Part shown: positions 22,342 through 31,410 of the stretch, one piece after another | How positions within the stretch are numbered: position 1 is the first letter of the stretch | Layout of the letters: every line of letters begins with the position of its first letter | Origin: Bemisia tabaci | Taxonomy: Eukaryota; Arthropoda; Insecta; Hemiptera; Aleyrodidae | Direction of reading: 5' to 3' | Assembly: GCF_918797505.1 (NCBI RefSeq) | Contig: NC_092799.1 | Span: 31,322,597-31,386,596 of the forward strand | DNA: 64,000 bases | Made by a program: the position numbers and the translations under genes | Notes under the pieces: model-generated | Seen by the model: only the letters and a program-made list of their open reading frames with translations | Database searches by the model: none | Told to the model about the DNA's origin: nothing

Positions 22342-22440
22342 ATACCGCAAATGAGGCCGTTATGGTGATTTTATTTAATGTTGATATTTTGATTAAGGTA
22401 AAAAAAAGATGATTCTGATTATTTTTATATGAACTGATAT
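22342..22440 (+). pseudogene. atp8: Mitochondrial atp8, 5' fragment (NUMT)
   Basis: Starts at ATA (Met) and reads, in the mitochondrial code, MPQMSPLWW followed by a hydrophobic stretch, the hallmark opening of ATP synthase subunit 8. After about 19 codons a TAA is met in a run of A; a one-base shift restores a Lys-rich and hydrophobic continuation, so an indel has probably occurred. The right limit is approximate. Confidence 0.75.
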
Positions 22441-22609
22441 CTGATACACGTTACCACCCGTTCTGTTTTTCATAAGGATGTGCGGTACGGTTAAAATTTT
22501 ATAATTTTTTTAATGAGCGTGACTTCAGCTCCGAATGATTCCAAAGTTGACCCTTTTTAATCGACTTTAAGAACTTAAATTCGTCTGCTTGTTACTATTT
22601 TGTTCATGC

Positions 22610-22671
<62 letters not shown>

Positions 22672-22962
22672 CTCCCGATAAACGTATCATATTAACCATA
22701 ACATAGAATGCGTGCACGTATAATTAGTGAAGTGAATCTAAAATAAGAAATCACAGGGATTAAAAATTCTCGCCAAGTAAATTTTAAAATGCCTAAAGAA
22801 TGAACAATGACAAAACATTTTGCCCCGTCCATGATTATCCATTATCTAATCATGACATTGACGTTATTGAGAAGGATGTGGTTTCGTGAGTTTTGTCTAA
22901 TCCATGTAAAGTTTCTGTTGACGAAGTAAATTTTCATAATATTTATGTAGAACACTAGAAAT
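22441..22962. other. No gene seen; long poly-T
   Basis: A T run of just over 50 bases spans about 22613-22666. No A-rich target repeat or retroelement body is attached to it that I can recognise. Confidence 0.6.
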
Positions 22963-23196
22963 ATTTCGACGATGAAACTCCCGAACCACATACCTATCTC
23001 GGTTTGCTACTTTGCAGACTTTCTGACTCTTGGTACTTTCAGTGAATTTTCCTCTCCGTGTAGAGAATTTCGTGTGAAAATAATGCCAAGCAATGATTTT
23101 AAGTCATTCTCCTTTTTAAAAAAAATCAAGGTGGGAGCGAAGATTTAAAAACACTACAAACGAAATACGTGGTTTGGGATTTCGCCGTCGATGTGT
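22963..23196. mobile_element. MITE family D, copy D2 (diverged)
   Basis: Ends match D1 with changes: 'atttcgacgatgaaactccc' on the left and 'gggatttcgccgtcgatgtg' on the right. The inner 'ctcggtttgc' and 'acgtggtttgg' blocks are kept. Confidence 0.75.
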
Positions 23197-24690
23197 GAAG
23201 ATGATAAGGCAGTGTAATTCTTACCGTTCTGGAGTCGATCAGCCTGTAACATGTCTTGGAACAGAATTCAACTGCATACTATTCACCAAAAATCAGATCA
23301 CACCAATTCTTGGATTTATTTTCATCGCACTACGTGCTACGCGTTGACTCGAACACAATTTCACAAGTTCACTCGACAATTTTGAAACTCAAACAATCTT
23401 TTTATTCTTTCCCGTAAGATTTAAAATCAGAAGCACTGATATATTCTTTATTCAAGTTTGTTTTATAATCCGCTCCAGTCGTTGTTTCACCAGAAAGGTT
23501 ACTACTTGCACAAAATACAACACGAAAGATGATGCAAACGGAAGTTTTGACTACGCACGCATCTGACTTCCTTTCCCACCTTTTATTTTCCGTGGATATC
23601 AGTTTGTCATCGATCATAAAAGCTAAAGTCTCTTTGCGAGAGAAATCCGATATTTTCAATATTATCAGCAAATTAAGTCAATTGCAACCAATCCGTTTTT
23701 CACGTCGGATTCGCCACAAACGGTCAATAAGAAATCAATTTACCATTATCTTCATACTCTTTAAAACACTTTCTTCCAAGTTAAACGCAAACTTTTCGTA
23801 GCATTTCTTCCGCACTGCAACTTCTGCTAAAGTCAAAGTCAATAATTCAATTTTATTTGGTCTTTTAAAAGCTTGCAATTACCTTCGAAAATTTGATTCT
23901 CTGAAATCTCCAAATTTTTGAGTCCCTCTGCGGGCAAGGATAAGAATAATTTACGACATTACACTTTAAAAAACACTCAAGCAACACAATTCCGCGTAAT
24001 TTATGGCTAAGGTGAGATGGGTGTTTTTCACGCGAGTAGATTTTTCCGAAAGAAAAACTTAACAGGAACATGAAGTAACGCACACCTAATGAAATGAAAG
24101 AAACTATACGAGTATATTTTCTAGCAGAGAATAAATGCTCAGATTTCGTGCGACGCCTAAAATTATGCATTAGCCCGATAGATGCATCCGATTTTTCCAG
24201 GAGTTCCATCGCCCTCGTCAATAAAACTGAATGACAATCTGGTCATATTTCTTTCATTTCACTGATTATCATGCCCTTCCGAAGCTACCAGTACAAGACG
24301 AAAGTATTTAGACAATGTCAGATTAAATTTTCGCAAAATTAATTTGATATTGCTTTAACATAAAGCCAGTGCTAAAATCATCCGTTACGGTTAGTATTGA
24401 TTCAGTTGTCAGTACCATTTTCAAAAACAAGTCAACAGATTGTAATAGCAATAAATTGACCAATTTCAGTATTTTGTAAGTTTTTTTTTAAAAAAAAATA
24501 CTTCCAGCGCTAATTATTTTCCAAAATTTCAATTATGATATACTTTATTCATCCTACCATTCAATACTATTCTTCCGATGTTTAAACAATACCGTACAAG
24601 AAATTATTATTCCTGCAAAGGACGGCAATATAGTCTCACTTTACTTCATCAGAAAATTACAAACAAATGTCTCTGTTGTTTGTGTATTCA
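23197..24690. other. No gene seen
   Basis: Open frames of 89, 90 and 118 codons occur on both strands in overlapping positions, which argues that they are chance frames. None has a recognisable domain. Confidence 0.45.
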
Positions 24691-25445
24691 CCATTAACTT
24701 GACTCTTAGATAAAAGGTGTATAATTGTATTTGGAATAGCATAATAAATCATTGGGGGAAAAGAGGAGAATAAGAAGAAAAACATATTTTATCTACAAAG
24801 GGCGGGAATTTCGACGACTTTGGCTGAATATTCCGTCTGAAAGGAGCAATTACTTTTTCATGGGCGAGAACCAATACGGACACCATTAATGTAACTCTCA
24901 GAGAAAATATTTATAATTTTATTTGGAATAGCACAATAAATTATCGGGGGAAAAGAGAAGAACAATAAGAAAAACATATTTTATCTACAAAGGGCGGGAA
25001 TTTTGACGACTTGGCTAAATACTCCGTCTGAAAGGAGCAATTACTTTTTCATGGGCGAGAACCAATACGGACACCATCGATGTAACTCTTAGGGAAAATA
25101 TTTATAATAGCAAAATAAAGTTTTTTTTGAGGAGGGAGAGAAGAATAAGAAGAAAAACATATTTTATCTACAAAGGGCGGGAATTTCGACGACTTTGACT
25201 AAATATTCCGTCTGGAAGGAGCAATTACTTTTTCATGAGCGAGAACCAATACGGACACCATCGATGTACCTAACTCTCAGGGAAAATATTTATAATAGCA
25301 CAATAAAAAATTGGGAGAAAAGAGAAGAATAAGAAGAAAAACATATTTTATCTACAAAGGGCGGGAATTTCGACGACTTTGGCTAAATACACCGTCTGAA
25401 AGGAGCAATTACTTTTTCGTGGGCGAGAACCAATACGGATTCATT
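24690..25445 (+). repeat. Tandem array, ~185-bp unit, four copies
   Basis: The anchor 'aacatattttatctacaaag' recurs at 24781, 24973, 25156 and 25340, giving spacings of 192, 183 and 184 bp. Each unit also holds 'gggcgggaatttcgacgac' and 'gggcgagaaccaatacggac'. Units are highly similar. Unit length and lack of any spacer-repeat alternation rule out a CRISPR. The array ends against the CpG-rich block at 25490. Confidence 0.88.
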
Positions 25446-25489
25446 CACATCACCATTCGTTTTTACAAGCGACGAATTTCAAACGAGCG

Positions 25490-25830
25490 GTAGTCCGAGC
25501 GCGGTGACGAAGAGGGTTTTCCGATCGTGCGTTTTTTTTTTTCGCGTACGCACGCGGAGACGAGAGCTGGCGTCGCGACGCGTGGTGAGTCGGCGGCGGC
25601 GGCGAGGGTTGCGGGTGCCGGTGGCCGAGATGGCGCGAAACTGAAGCTGAAACGGAGCCGGAGTCTGAACACTTGTGTTCGCGCCAGTGGCGTTCGGAGC
25701 GACCGGGCCGGGGCCCCCGCGCGCGCCACACCGACACGCACTTGCGCCATCTGTTTCTGCCATCCACACCGTGGCCCCGGCCCTTGCTCGCGGTGTGCTC
25801 GTGTGAACAATACCAGCACCCGTTCTCACC
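25490..25830. promoter_or_regulatory. CpG-rich block, possible promoter or first exon
   Basis: GC content and CG density jump sharply ('gtcggcggcggcggcgag', 'ccgggccggggcccccgcgc'). A splice donor-like GGTGAGTC lies at about 25581. The long open frames on both strands (110-128 codons) are expected from CG-rich DNA and conflict with each other, so no coding sequence is called. The strand of any transcript is unknown. A GC-rich repeat is the alternative. Confidence 0.35.
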
Positions 25831-25923
25831 TACCATGTCTTACCTATAGTCTAGAGTAGGTGCCCCGAAGCCCGAACACTCATAATTCCCCGCGAAAAAT
25901 TCCGATCCCACCATTTTGCCGTG

Positions 25924-26151
25924 CACTGGAAAAAAAGAACACATTGGATCTAGAGTCCAGACTTTTAAAAACATCGACAAGAAAAAGTACTCTTGATTCA
26001 ATCAGAATCTAACTTAAATCAAGAACCAAGCCTCTTAATTTAGCAGATTTCGTTTTGATTCAAGCAAAAATCCGATTGAATCAAGAGTATGTTTTCTTGT
26101 GAATGTTGTCAAGAGTCTGGACTCTAGATCCAATTTGTTTTTTTTTCAGTG
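25924..26151. mobile_element. MITE family B, copy B3
   Basis: CACTGG...TCAGTG, with TG/TG target duplication (25922-25923, 26152-26153). The long arms match those of B2 and B4 with few changes. Its right end directly touches MITE C2. Confidence 0.88.
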
Positions 26152-26406
26152 TGCCGGCCGTGCTAAGGAAGAACGCTCTATGAACATTTGAGAGTTGCCA
26201 AGTTTCCCTTGATAAAACATGTATTTTTGACATCATTCATGCATATTATTCCTTGAAATTGCCAAATATTGTAGATTAAATTTTGCGCAAAATTGTCTGA
26301 AAATTTTGGAAAATAATATTCACGATTTTCCCAGCAAGTTCGGTTTTTATAGGAGGAAACTTGGCAACGTCTGAAGGCTCACACGGCATTCTTCCTTAGC
26401 AAGGCA
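26152..26406. mobile_element. MITE family C, copy C2
   Basis: Left end 'ccgtgctaaggaagaacgc' and right end 'cattcttccttagcaagg' are near-complementary, with inner 'gagagttgccaagtttcc' and 'ggaaacttggcaacgtctg'. The extreme left end appears disturbed by the abutting B3. Confidence 0.75.
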
Positions 26407-26408
26407 TC

Positions 26409-26600
26409 ATTGACGGATCCAGCAAATTGTCAAAATTGTTTTTCTCCATGTAAACCTATGAACATGTATCTGTCGTAGGCAAATAGTAAAATCAGGCATT
26501 TTGTCAAATGGCCAGGCAAATAGTCGAATATTCTAACTTGGATTGAAACTCTGATTCTTTTCCTAATTTCAGACAAAATAATTCATTGCTGAAGATCGAA
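26409..26600. repeat. Fragments of MITE families J and N
   Basis: 'gacggatccagcaaattgtc' matches the left end of family J (43219, 48274). 'gtaggcaaatagtaaaatc' followed by 'aggcattttgtcaaatg' matches family N (32353-32805), as does the 'cagacaaaataattcattgc' block. Only partial copies are present. Confidence 0.6.
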
Positions 26601-26639
26601 GATTGCAAGCTCAGGCCGAAAATGATGTAAACTGCGGCA

Positions 26640-26770
26640 GGTCCAGCACCGAGATAGCACAAATCTTCAACGATTAAAGCGCGCACCGTAGTGAACGCGC
26701 AATGCGTGAAGTATTCCTGCAGTCTTGTAGGCACTACTATGCCTTCCGCACCGACCAGTGCATAGTGCGG
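26640..26770 (+). repeat. Q minisatellite unit, copy Q3
   Basis: Contains 'gcaatgcgtgaagtattcctg' split by one change from other units and 'cagtcttgtaggcacta', in the same orientation as the units in the hAT elements. Confidence 0.6.
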
Positions 26771-26859
26771 AATCCCTCGCAATCGAAAATTGACTCTCAA
26801 GTTTTCCAAATGTTATTATGATATTCATGATTAGGACAATTCCTCTGACATGAGGGTGA

Positions 26860-27289
26860 ATTTTACTTTTATTTTCCTCCAAAAGCGCGTTTAAATATGG
26901 GCTTGAAAAAGGAGGTTAACTCGATGGAACAGGGCCTGTCTCATTAGAACTACACAGTAATTGAGTCGTCAACTTCAGATCAACTTCTCTCGATAACCAG
27001 GGATATCCTTCTGGGTGGTTAACATGTTCTTATTTTTTAGAACACCCAACTTCAATCCTGCAAAAGAACGGTTGCGACTATCAAAGATTTTTGCATTTAA
27101 AAATTGGTTGAAACCAGGTTATTTGTAAAATGTCACGTCCGTCCAGTCGGGGGTGTTGCCGGCTGCGCGTGCATTTTTGTCTGAGAGAAGTTATAATTCT
27201 ATTATCTCTTCTCCGTTTTTGCGGTTTCTTTCAAAACTGATGCTGTACCGTTGTTTATAATTTCACGAAACGTAGTGCGGCGAAAACAT
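26860..27289. other. No gene seen
   Basis: Nothing recognised. Confidence 0.45.
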
Positions 27290-27660
27290 TTTGGTCGGCG
27301 CAAAACGTATCACAAGTAGAACTTTTCTACACATTGCGATTTTATCAGCGATAAAATCGCAGTAAATCGCGACTAGAATGATCAACATCTGAGCAATTTG
27401 ATCTTATCGCAATAAAATCGCGATTTTATCGCCTAGCAATTTATCGTGATATTGCCAAAATAAAAATCCCGATAAATGGCGATTCAATATATCTTTATTT
27501 TATCACCGGAAATTGAACGAGATTTTATAGAACCAAAAATTGCTATGTTTTCATCGCCATTTATCGCAATTTTTGATTCGATAATATCGCAGTAAATTGC
27601 CACCGATATGCAATTGCAACCAGCTGATAAAATCGCCATTTAACACGATCATTGCCACTT
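27290..27660. repeat. Palindrome-rich 'gataaaatcgc' repeat element
   Basis: Short blocks such as 'gcgattttatc' and 'gataaaatcgc' recur many times in both orientations over about 370 bp. The left 'attgcgattttatcagc' matches the complement of the right 'gctgataaaatcgcc', so the whole resembles a degenerate MITE with internal hairpins. No coding potential. Confidence 0.6.
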
Positions 27661-27666
27661 GGGTTA

Positions 27667-27865
27667 GCGCCTACAAGACTGCAGGAATAATTCACGCATA
27701 GCGCCTAACGCACTGCAGTCGCTGGTCGCGTCGGCGCGAAAAGAATTTTAGCGCCTACAAGACTGGAGGAATACTTCATGCATTGCGCCAAACACACTGC
27801 GGTCGGTGGTCGGCAAGGAACGCATGTCAGCGCCTTCAAGAGTGCAGAAATACGTCACGCTGTGC
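27667..27865 (-). repeat. Q minisatellite units, copy Q4 (three units)
   Basis: 'gcgcctacaagactgcagg'-type starts lie at 27667, 27751 and 27829 (spacings 84 and 78 bp). This array is outside any recognisable hAT element. Confidence 0.75.
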
Positions 27866-28179
27866 TGCTAACACAGTTCTGAACTTCCATAAGCGATGTG
27901 GACTAATATCAAATGCACCGTAAAAATACTAATTTTTTGTTCAAATTAAACTTTTTTGAAAACTTTTCGAAAACCTATTATATAATTAGATGACTTTCTT
28001 TCAAATTATTCTTTACGCACAATGGCATTTCGAGCGGACAGGCCGCCCATCCAGGGCAGCTTCTGTTACCTCGTGTTTTACCCCTGCCATAACACACAAT
28101 TTCGGTTACTCTTTCTTACCGTTTACGCGCTGTCACATCTGCACCACCGCGATGCGCTAGGCAAAAATATGCACGCGAA

Positions 28180-28480
28180 GGAATTCGCTGCAGAAGCCCG
28201 AAGGTCGCGGTGGCAGGAGCGGTGCAGCGATGAGCTTTTCAGGTCTATCGCAAGCACTCGGATCAAAGCTCAAAGCCCGAGGAGTGTTTTTCATTCGTAA
28301 TGAGAGACGCTCCTGCATAAGGACGAGGGGTATGGCGGGGGGTGGGGGCGGGGGAGGAGGGATGAGAGAGAGGGCGGTCATGGTGGTGAGCTGGAGCCGG
28401 CCGGCGGCGCGCCGCGACGCATTCGGAGCAAGGTCGCGTCGAGGCGCAGCGCGGGTGCGGGAGAAGCACTCGTCCAGAAA
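28180..28480. other. CpG- and G-rich block
   Basis: Contains 'ggtggcaggagcggtgcagc', G-rich 'ggcggggggtgggggcgggg' and CG-dense 'ccggccggcggcgcgccgcg'. A donor-like 'ggtgagct' lies at about 28384. Two overlapping long frames on opposite strands (121 and 86 codons) cannot both be real and neither is recognisable. It could be a promoter or a GC-rich repeat, and it runs straight into the K repeat. Confidence 0.35.
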
Positions 28481-28484
28481 AAGA

Positions 28485-28757
28485 ACAAAGGAGCTCCGGG
28501 CTCCAACCCGTAGGAAGATACACCTGAAAAACGAGAAGAGATTAACGCTGCCGTCCCGAGGAAAAACCCCCTATCGCCGTTTTCCCGTACACTGATAAAA
28601 ATATTTATGATCTTGTGTTAGTTTTGGTTGATACAGGAAGTGAAACTCGAACCAACACAAATTTTGTCACAAATTGATTGCTGAAGTTGGTTGGAGATGT
28701 AGCCAACGTGCGTTAAAAATCCAGAAAAATGGATGTCTATGTGTGGAAATTGTGGAA
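28485..28757 (+). repeat. Tandem repeat K, unit K1 (left part)
   Basis: K is a ~260-270-bp unit beginning 'gctccaacc' + 'gaagayacacctgaaaaacg', then 'ccgttttcccgtac', 'ttggttgatacaggaagtg', 'aaccaacacaaattttgtc' and 'ggttggagatgtagccaacg'. K1 is interrupted at 28758 by a mariner. Units K2 and K3 follow after it. Confidence 0.8.
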
Positions 28758-28956
28758 TACGAGGTCTGTTCGATTAGAAACCGAATTTTGGTCATAACTA
28801 GCCCACAATGCGTCCGAATTAGGTTTTCTTGAGGTTTCCTGATAGCTGGAAATATAATTAAGAACGCTACGTTCACAGATTTTGTTTATTTTGATCAGTG
28901 TTTTTTCTGTGTCATCTTGAATACGAGTAAGTCAGGTGCGTTTTGCGATTTTCATC

Positions 28957-29575
28957 ATGCGATCACTGATAGAGCAAAGATTCAACATTAAATTTTGTTT
29001 TAAACTCGGTATACCGTGTACCAAAACTTTTGGTATGCTAAGTAAAGTTTACCGAGATCATTGTATGAGATGTTCCTACTGTTTTGAGTGGGTTAAACGA
29101 TTCAAAACGGGTCAGGAGTTCGTCGTAGATGAGGAGCATGGGAATCGACCCTCAACGGCAACTGACATTTGTCACGTGGAGGAAGTGCGGGCAAAAGTGC
29201 TCGAAAATGGTCGTTTCGAGCTTGTTGAACAGAGTAATATTTCTGAAGGCTCTGTACATACAATTTTGATGGAATATGTAGACACCATCGAGTTTCAGGT
29301 AGGTACACTTGCCCCTTGATTGTTGTCCGTTTAACGAAAATCCAACTAAATGTCAATTTCCCTTTAGCTGCTTGAACGTTCCAACAATGATCCTACATTT
29401 TTGGATAGAGTAATTTTCGGTGACAATACTTTAGTGTACGGTTACGATATGGAAACGAAACTCCAATCGTCCTTGTGGTTTGAACAATGTAGTGCAAGAC
29501 CGAAGAAAGAGAGACAAGTTCGGTCAAACATAAAAATCGCAAAACACCCTTGAGGTTGCCTTACTTCAAGCCACA
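28957..29575 (+). pseudogene. Mariner transposase, broken
   Basis: The N-terminal DNA-binding part is readable: EQRFNIKFCFKLG, FEWVKRFKTGQE, then RPSTA, each typical of mariner helix-turn-helix domains. After a lost stretch from about 29280 the frame resumes with FGDNTLVYGYDMETK and SSLWFEQ, then ARPKKERQVRSN; the Asp at about 29422 is the first of the D,D34D triad (the family's usual GDE is GDN here). A stop follows at about 29551, and the second and third catalytic Asp are gone. Not functional. Confidence 0.85.
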
Positions 29576-29589
29576 TACCAACGAAGCTA

Positions 29590-30038
29590 CACGGAAAAAA
29601 CGAGTTTAGGGTTGGGACCTACATGTTAGTGCTGGGCACTAACGAGGGTTAGGTCAAATGGAGCCAGCAAGTCAGAGGAGTGCTGGGCACTAAACAGCTC
29701 GAGGCTGGGTCACTAAGGAAGAAGTAGTGTCAAGCCCTAAAGTGACTTTGGAGCGAGCGTAAAATATGAAACGTCTCCGCCTGGGATCGAACTCGGGTTG
29801 CGCCGGTGGAAGACCAGCGCGTTACCACCAGGCTATCGTGACTCCGACGTCTCGCGGGTGAATTTACACCTCCTGTTAAGCGCAACTACGTCTCGCGGCA
29901 TCTGATTAGCACTACTCATGTTCAGTGCCCACCTGCACTGCCTTCCGGTGTTGAGCTGTACAGCGCTTAGACGCCAGCCCTCAACTACTCCCCACTAAAC
30001 GGCCAGTAGTGCTCAACACTAGTCTTGTTTTTTCCGTG
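29590..30038. mobile_element. MITE family G, copy G1, nested in mariner
   Basis: Starts CACGGAAAAAACGAG and ends CTTGTTTTTTCCGTG, flanked by TA/TA (29588-29589, 30039-30040). The outer arms carry 'gtgctgggcactaa' blocks. At 449 bp it is longer than G2 because it carries a tRNA-like segment in its middle. Confidence 0.8.
29773..29845 (-). repeat. tRNA-like (SINE-type) segment with A and B boxes
   Basis: On the minus strand 'tagcctggtgg' fits the Pol III A box, and 'gagttcgatcccagg' fits the B box, about 45 nt apart. The region between pairs as an anticodon-like arm (GCGCTGG / CCGGCGC with loop TCTTCCA). The acceptor stem does not pair and the T stem is imperfect, so this is a tRNA-derived segment, perhaps from a tRNA-Gly, and not a functional tRNA gene. 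Confidence 0.65.
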
Positions 30039-30176
30039 TAATTAGGATTTTTCAAATTTGTGAACGTAGCGTTCTTAAATATATTTTCAGCTATCAGAAA
30101 AGCTCAAGAAAACGTAATTTGGACGCATTGTGAGGTAGTTATGACCAAAATCCGGTTTCTAATCTAACAGACCTCG

Positions 30177-30447
30177 TACAGAGGGAAAGAGCCCCGAGCT
30201 CCAACCTATGGGAAGACACACCTGAAAAACGAGAAGAGATTAACGCTGCTGTCCTGAGGAAAAACCTCCTATCACCGTTTTCCCGTACGCTGATAAAAAT
30301 ATTTGTGATCTTGTGTTACTTTTGGTTGATACAGGAAGTGAAACACAAACCAACACAAATTTTGTCACAAACCTATCGATAAAGTTGGTTGGAGATGTAG
30401 CCAACGTGCGTTAAAAATCCAGAAAAATGGATGTCTCAATACACAGT
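30177..30447 (+). repeat. Tandem repeat K, unit K2 (uninterrupted)
   Basis: Complete unit, starting 'agagccccgagctccaacc' at about 30188. It provides the empty sites for insertions in K3: 'aaaaacctcctatcgccg' near 30252 (for G2) and 'gtcacaaacctatcgataa' near 30364 (for M). Confidence 0.85.
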
Positions 30448-30531
30448 GAAAGAGCCCCGAGCTCCAACCCATAGGAAGACAGACCTGAAAAACGAGAGGA
30501 GATTAACGCTGCCGTCCCGAGGAAAAACCTC

Positions 30532-30794
30532 CACTGAAAAAACGAGATTAGGGCTGGGCCCTAGAATTGCTTCACCTCCACCGCCACAGGGGCAGGCCCT
30601 GCGGGGGTAAGGCCCAGCCCTACCTGGACAGGGTGCAGCTCTTACCAGGTAGGGCTGAACCCTGAAGTAGGTAGATTTGGGCTCTACGCGCGCCGGGCCT
30701 GCCCCTATGGCGGTGGAGGTGAAGCAATTTTACCTACCCGGTTAGGGCTGGGACCTTCGGTGCAGGTACCAGCCCTAAACTCGTTTTTTCCGTG
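30532..30794. mobile_element. MITE family G, copy G2, nested in K3
   Basis: Starts CACTGAAAAAACGAG and ends CTCGTTTTTTCCGTG. The arms hold 'ggcaggccct', 'gcttcacctccaccgcca' and their complements. Comparison with empty unit K2 shows a 2-bp target duplication TC. Confidence 0.88.
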
Positions 30795-30900
30795 TCCTAT
30801 CGCCGTTTTCCCGTAGTCTGATAAAAATATTTGTGATCTTGTGTTACTTTTGGTTTATACGGGAATTGAAACACAAACCAACACAAATTTTGTCACAAAC

Positions 30901-31171
30901 TGTGAGCCGATTATTGAAATTGATAGACAAAGCTATAGACAAAGAAGACAAAAGGGATTTGGAGGATCCTATTGGTGGAAGTGAGTGGTTACAATGGAAA
31001 AGGTAGGCAGGTAATAGACTAAGTAACGGCAACCCACGAGGGACCCGATAGTTAGTCCATCATTTTCTTCCTTAGTCTATGAGAAAAAACCATTTCAATC
31101 AATAGGATAGCTCCGTACTCCCTATGTCTTCTTTGTCTATCGCTTTGTCTATCAATTTCAATAATCGCGCC
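30901..31171. mobile_element. MITE M, nested in K3
   Basis: Inserted between 'gtcacaaac' and 'tgataaagttgg' of unit K3. The arms 'attattgaaattgatagac' and 'gtctatcaatttcaataat' are exact complements, followed by 'aaagaagaca' / 'tgtcttcttt'. About 271 bp. The extreme ends are asymmetric, so exact borders are uncertain. Confidence 0.75.
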
Positions 31172-31255
31172 GCCGATTGATAAAGTTGGTTGGAGATGTA
31201 GCCAACGTGCGTTAAAAATCCAGAAAAATGGATGTCTCAGTACAGAGGGAAAAAG

Positions 31256-31410
31256 CTCACTGGAGCACAATTTTCCCTCAAAGAGATACGCTGTTTGGGG
31301 AGAGCTTTGCTTGAGCAGAGATGAGCTTTCCCCCTCTGTATTGATGTATGCAGTTTTCTGGATTTTAAACGCATGGCTACATCTCCAACTTACTGTCCAC
31401 AATTTTTTTT
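31256..31410. repeat. Inverted partial K end
   Basis: 'ccagaaaaatggatgtctc' and 'gagatgtagccaacgtgcg' (31190-31240) are mirrored by 'ttctggattttaaacgc' and 'atggctacatctccaac' at 31363-31400, forming an imperfect palindrome at the end of the K array. Confidence 0.6.

Larger units (their letters stand above)
22051..22440 (+). other. Nuclear mitochondrial insertion (NUMT): cox2-trnK-atp8
   Basis: The 3' end of cox2, trnK and the start of atp8 lie in mitochondrial order and orientation. The frames read correctly only with the invertebrate mitochondrial code (TGA as Trp, ATA as Met, AGA as Ser). The left edge is at about 22051, where cox2 similarity stops; the right edge is near 22440. In most insects trnD lies between trnK and atp8, but only 16 nt separate them here, so the source mitochondrion had a different order or trnD was deleted. 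Confidence 0.9.
28760..30176 (+). mobile_element. Mariner element, internally deleted, with nested MITE
   Basis: Flanked by TA (28758-28759, 30177-30178). It starts CGAGGTCTGTTCGATTAGAA and ends with an imperfect complement; inverted similarity extends about 125 bp inward to 'aagaacgctacgttcac'. Without the nested MITE G1 (29590-30038) the element is about 970 bp, shorter than the usual ~1.3 kb, because the transposase lacks its C-terminal half. Confidence 0.88.
30448..31255 (+). repeat. Tandem repeat K, unit K3 (split by two MITEs)
   Basis: Pieces 30448-30531, 30795-30900 and 31172-31255 join to a K unit of about 270 bp, collinear with K2. The gaps are G2 and M. The 164-codon minus-strand frame ending at 31052 crosses element and repeat boundaries and is not a gene. 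Confidence 0.85.

Noticed and set aside
22613..22666. Poly-T as the tail of a minus-strand retroelement
   Set aside because: No reverse transcriptase, SINE head or target duplication was recognised next to it.
24690..25445. CRISPR-like array
   Set aside because: Units of about 185 bp are repeated without alternating unique spacers, in a eukaryotic context; it is a tandem array.
25450..25859. Open frames of 110-128 codons on both strands as genes
   Set aside because: They overlap in conflicting frames inside a CpG-rich block, where stop codons are rare; no domain is recognisable.
28230..28595. 121-codon Arg-rich frame as a gene
   Set aside because: It runs from the G-rich block into tandem repeat K and conflicts with a minus-strand frame.
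29773..29845. Functional tRNA-Gly gene
   Set aside because: The acceptor stem does not pair and the T stem is imperfect; only A/B-box-like motifs and an anticodon-arm-like hairpin remain.
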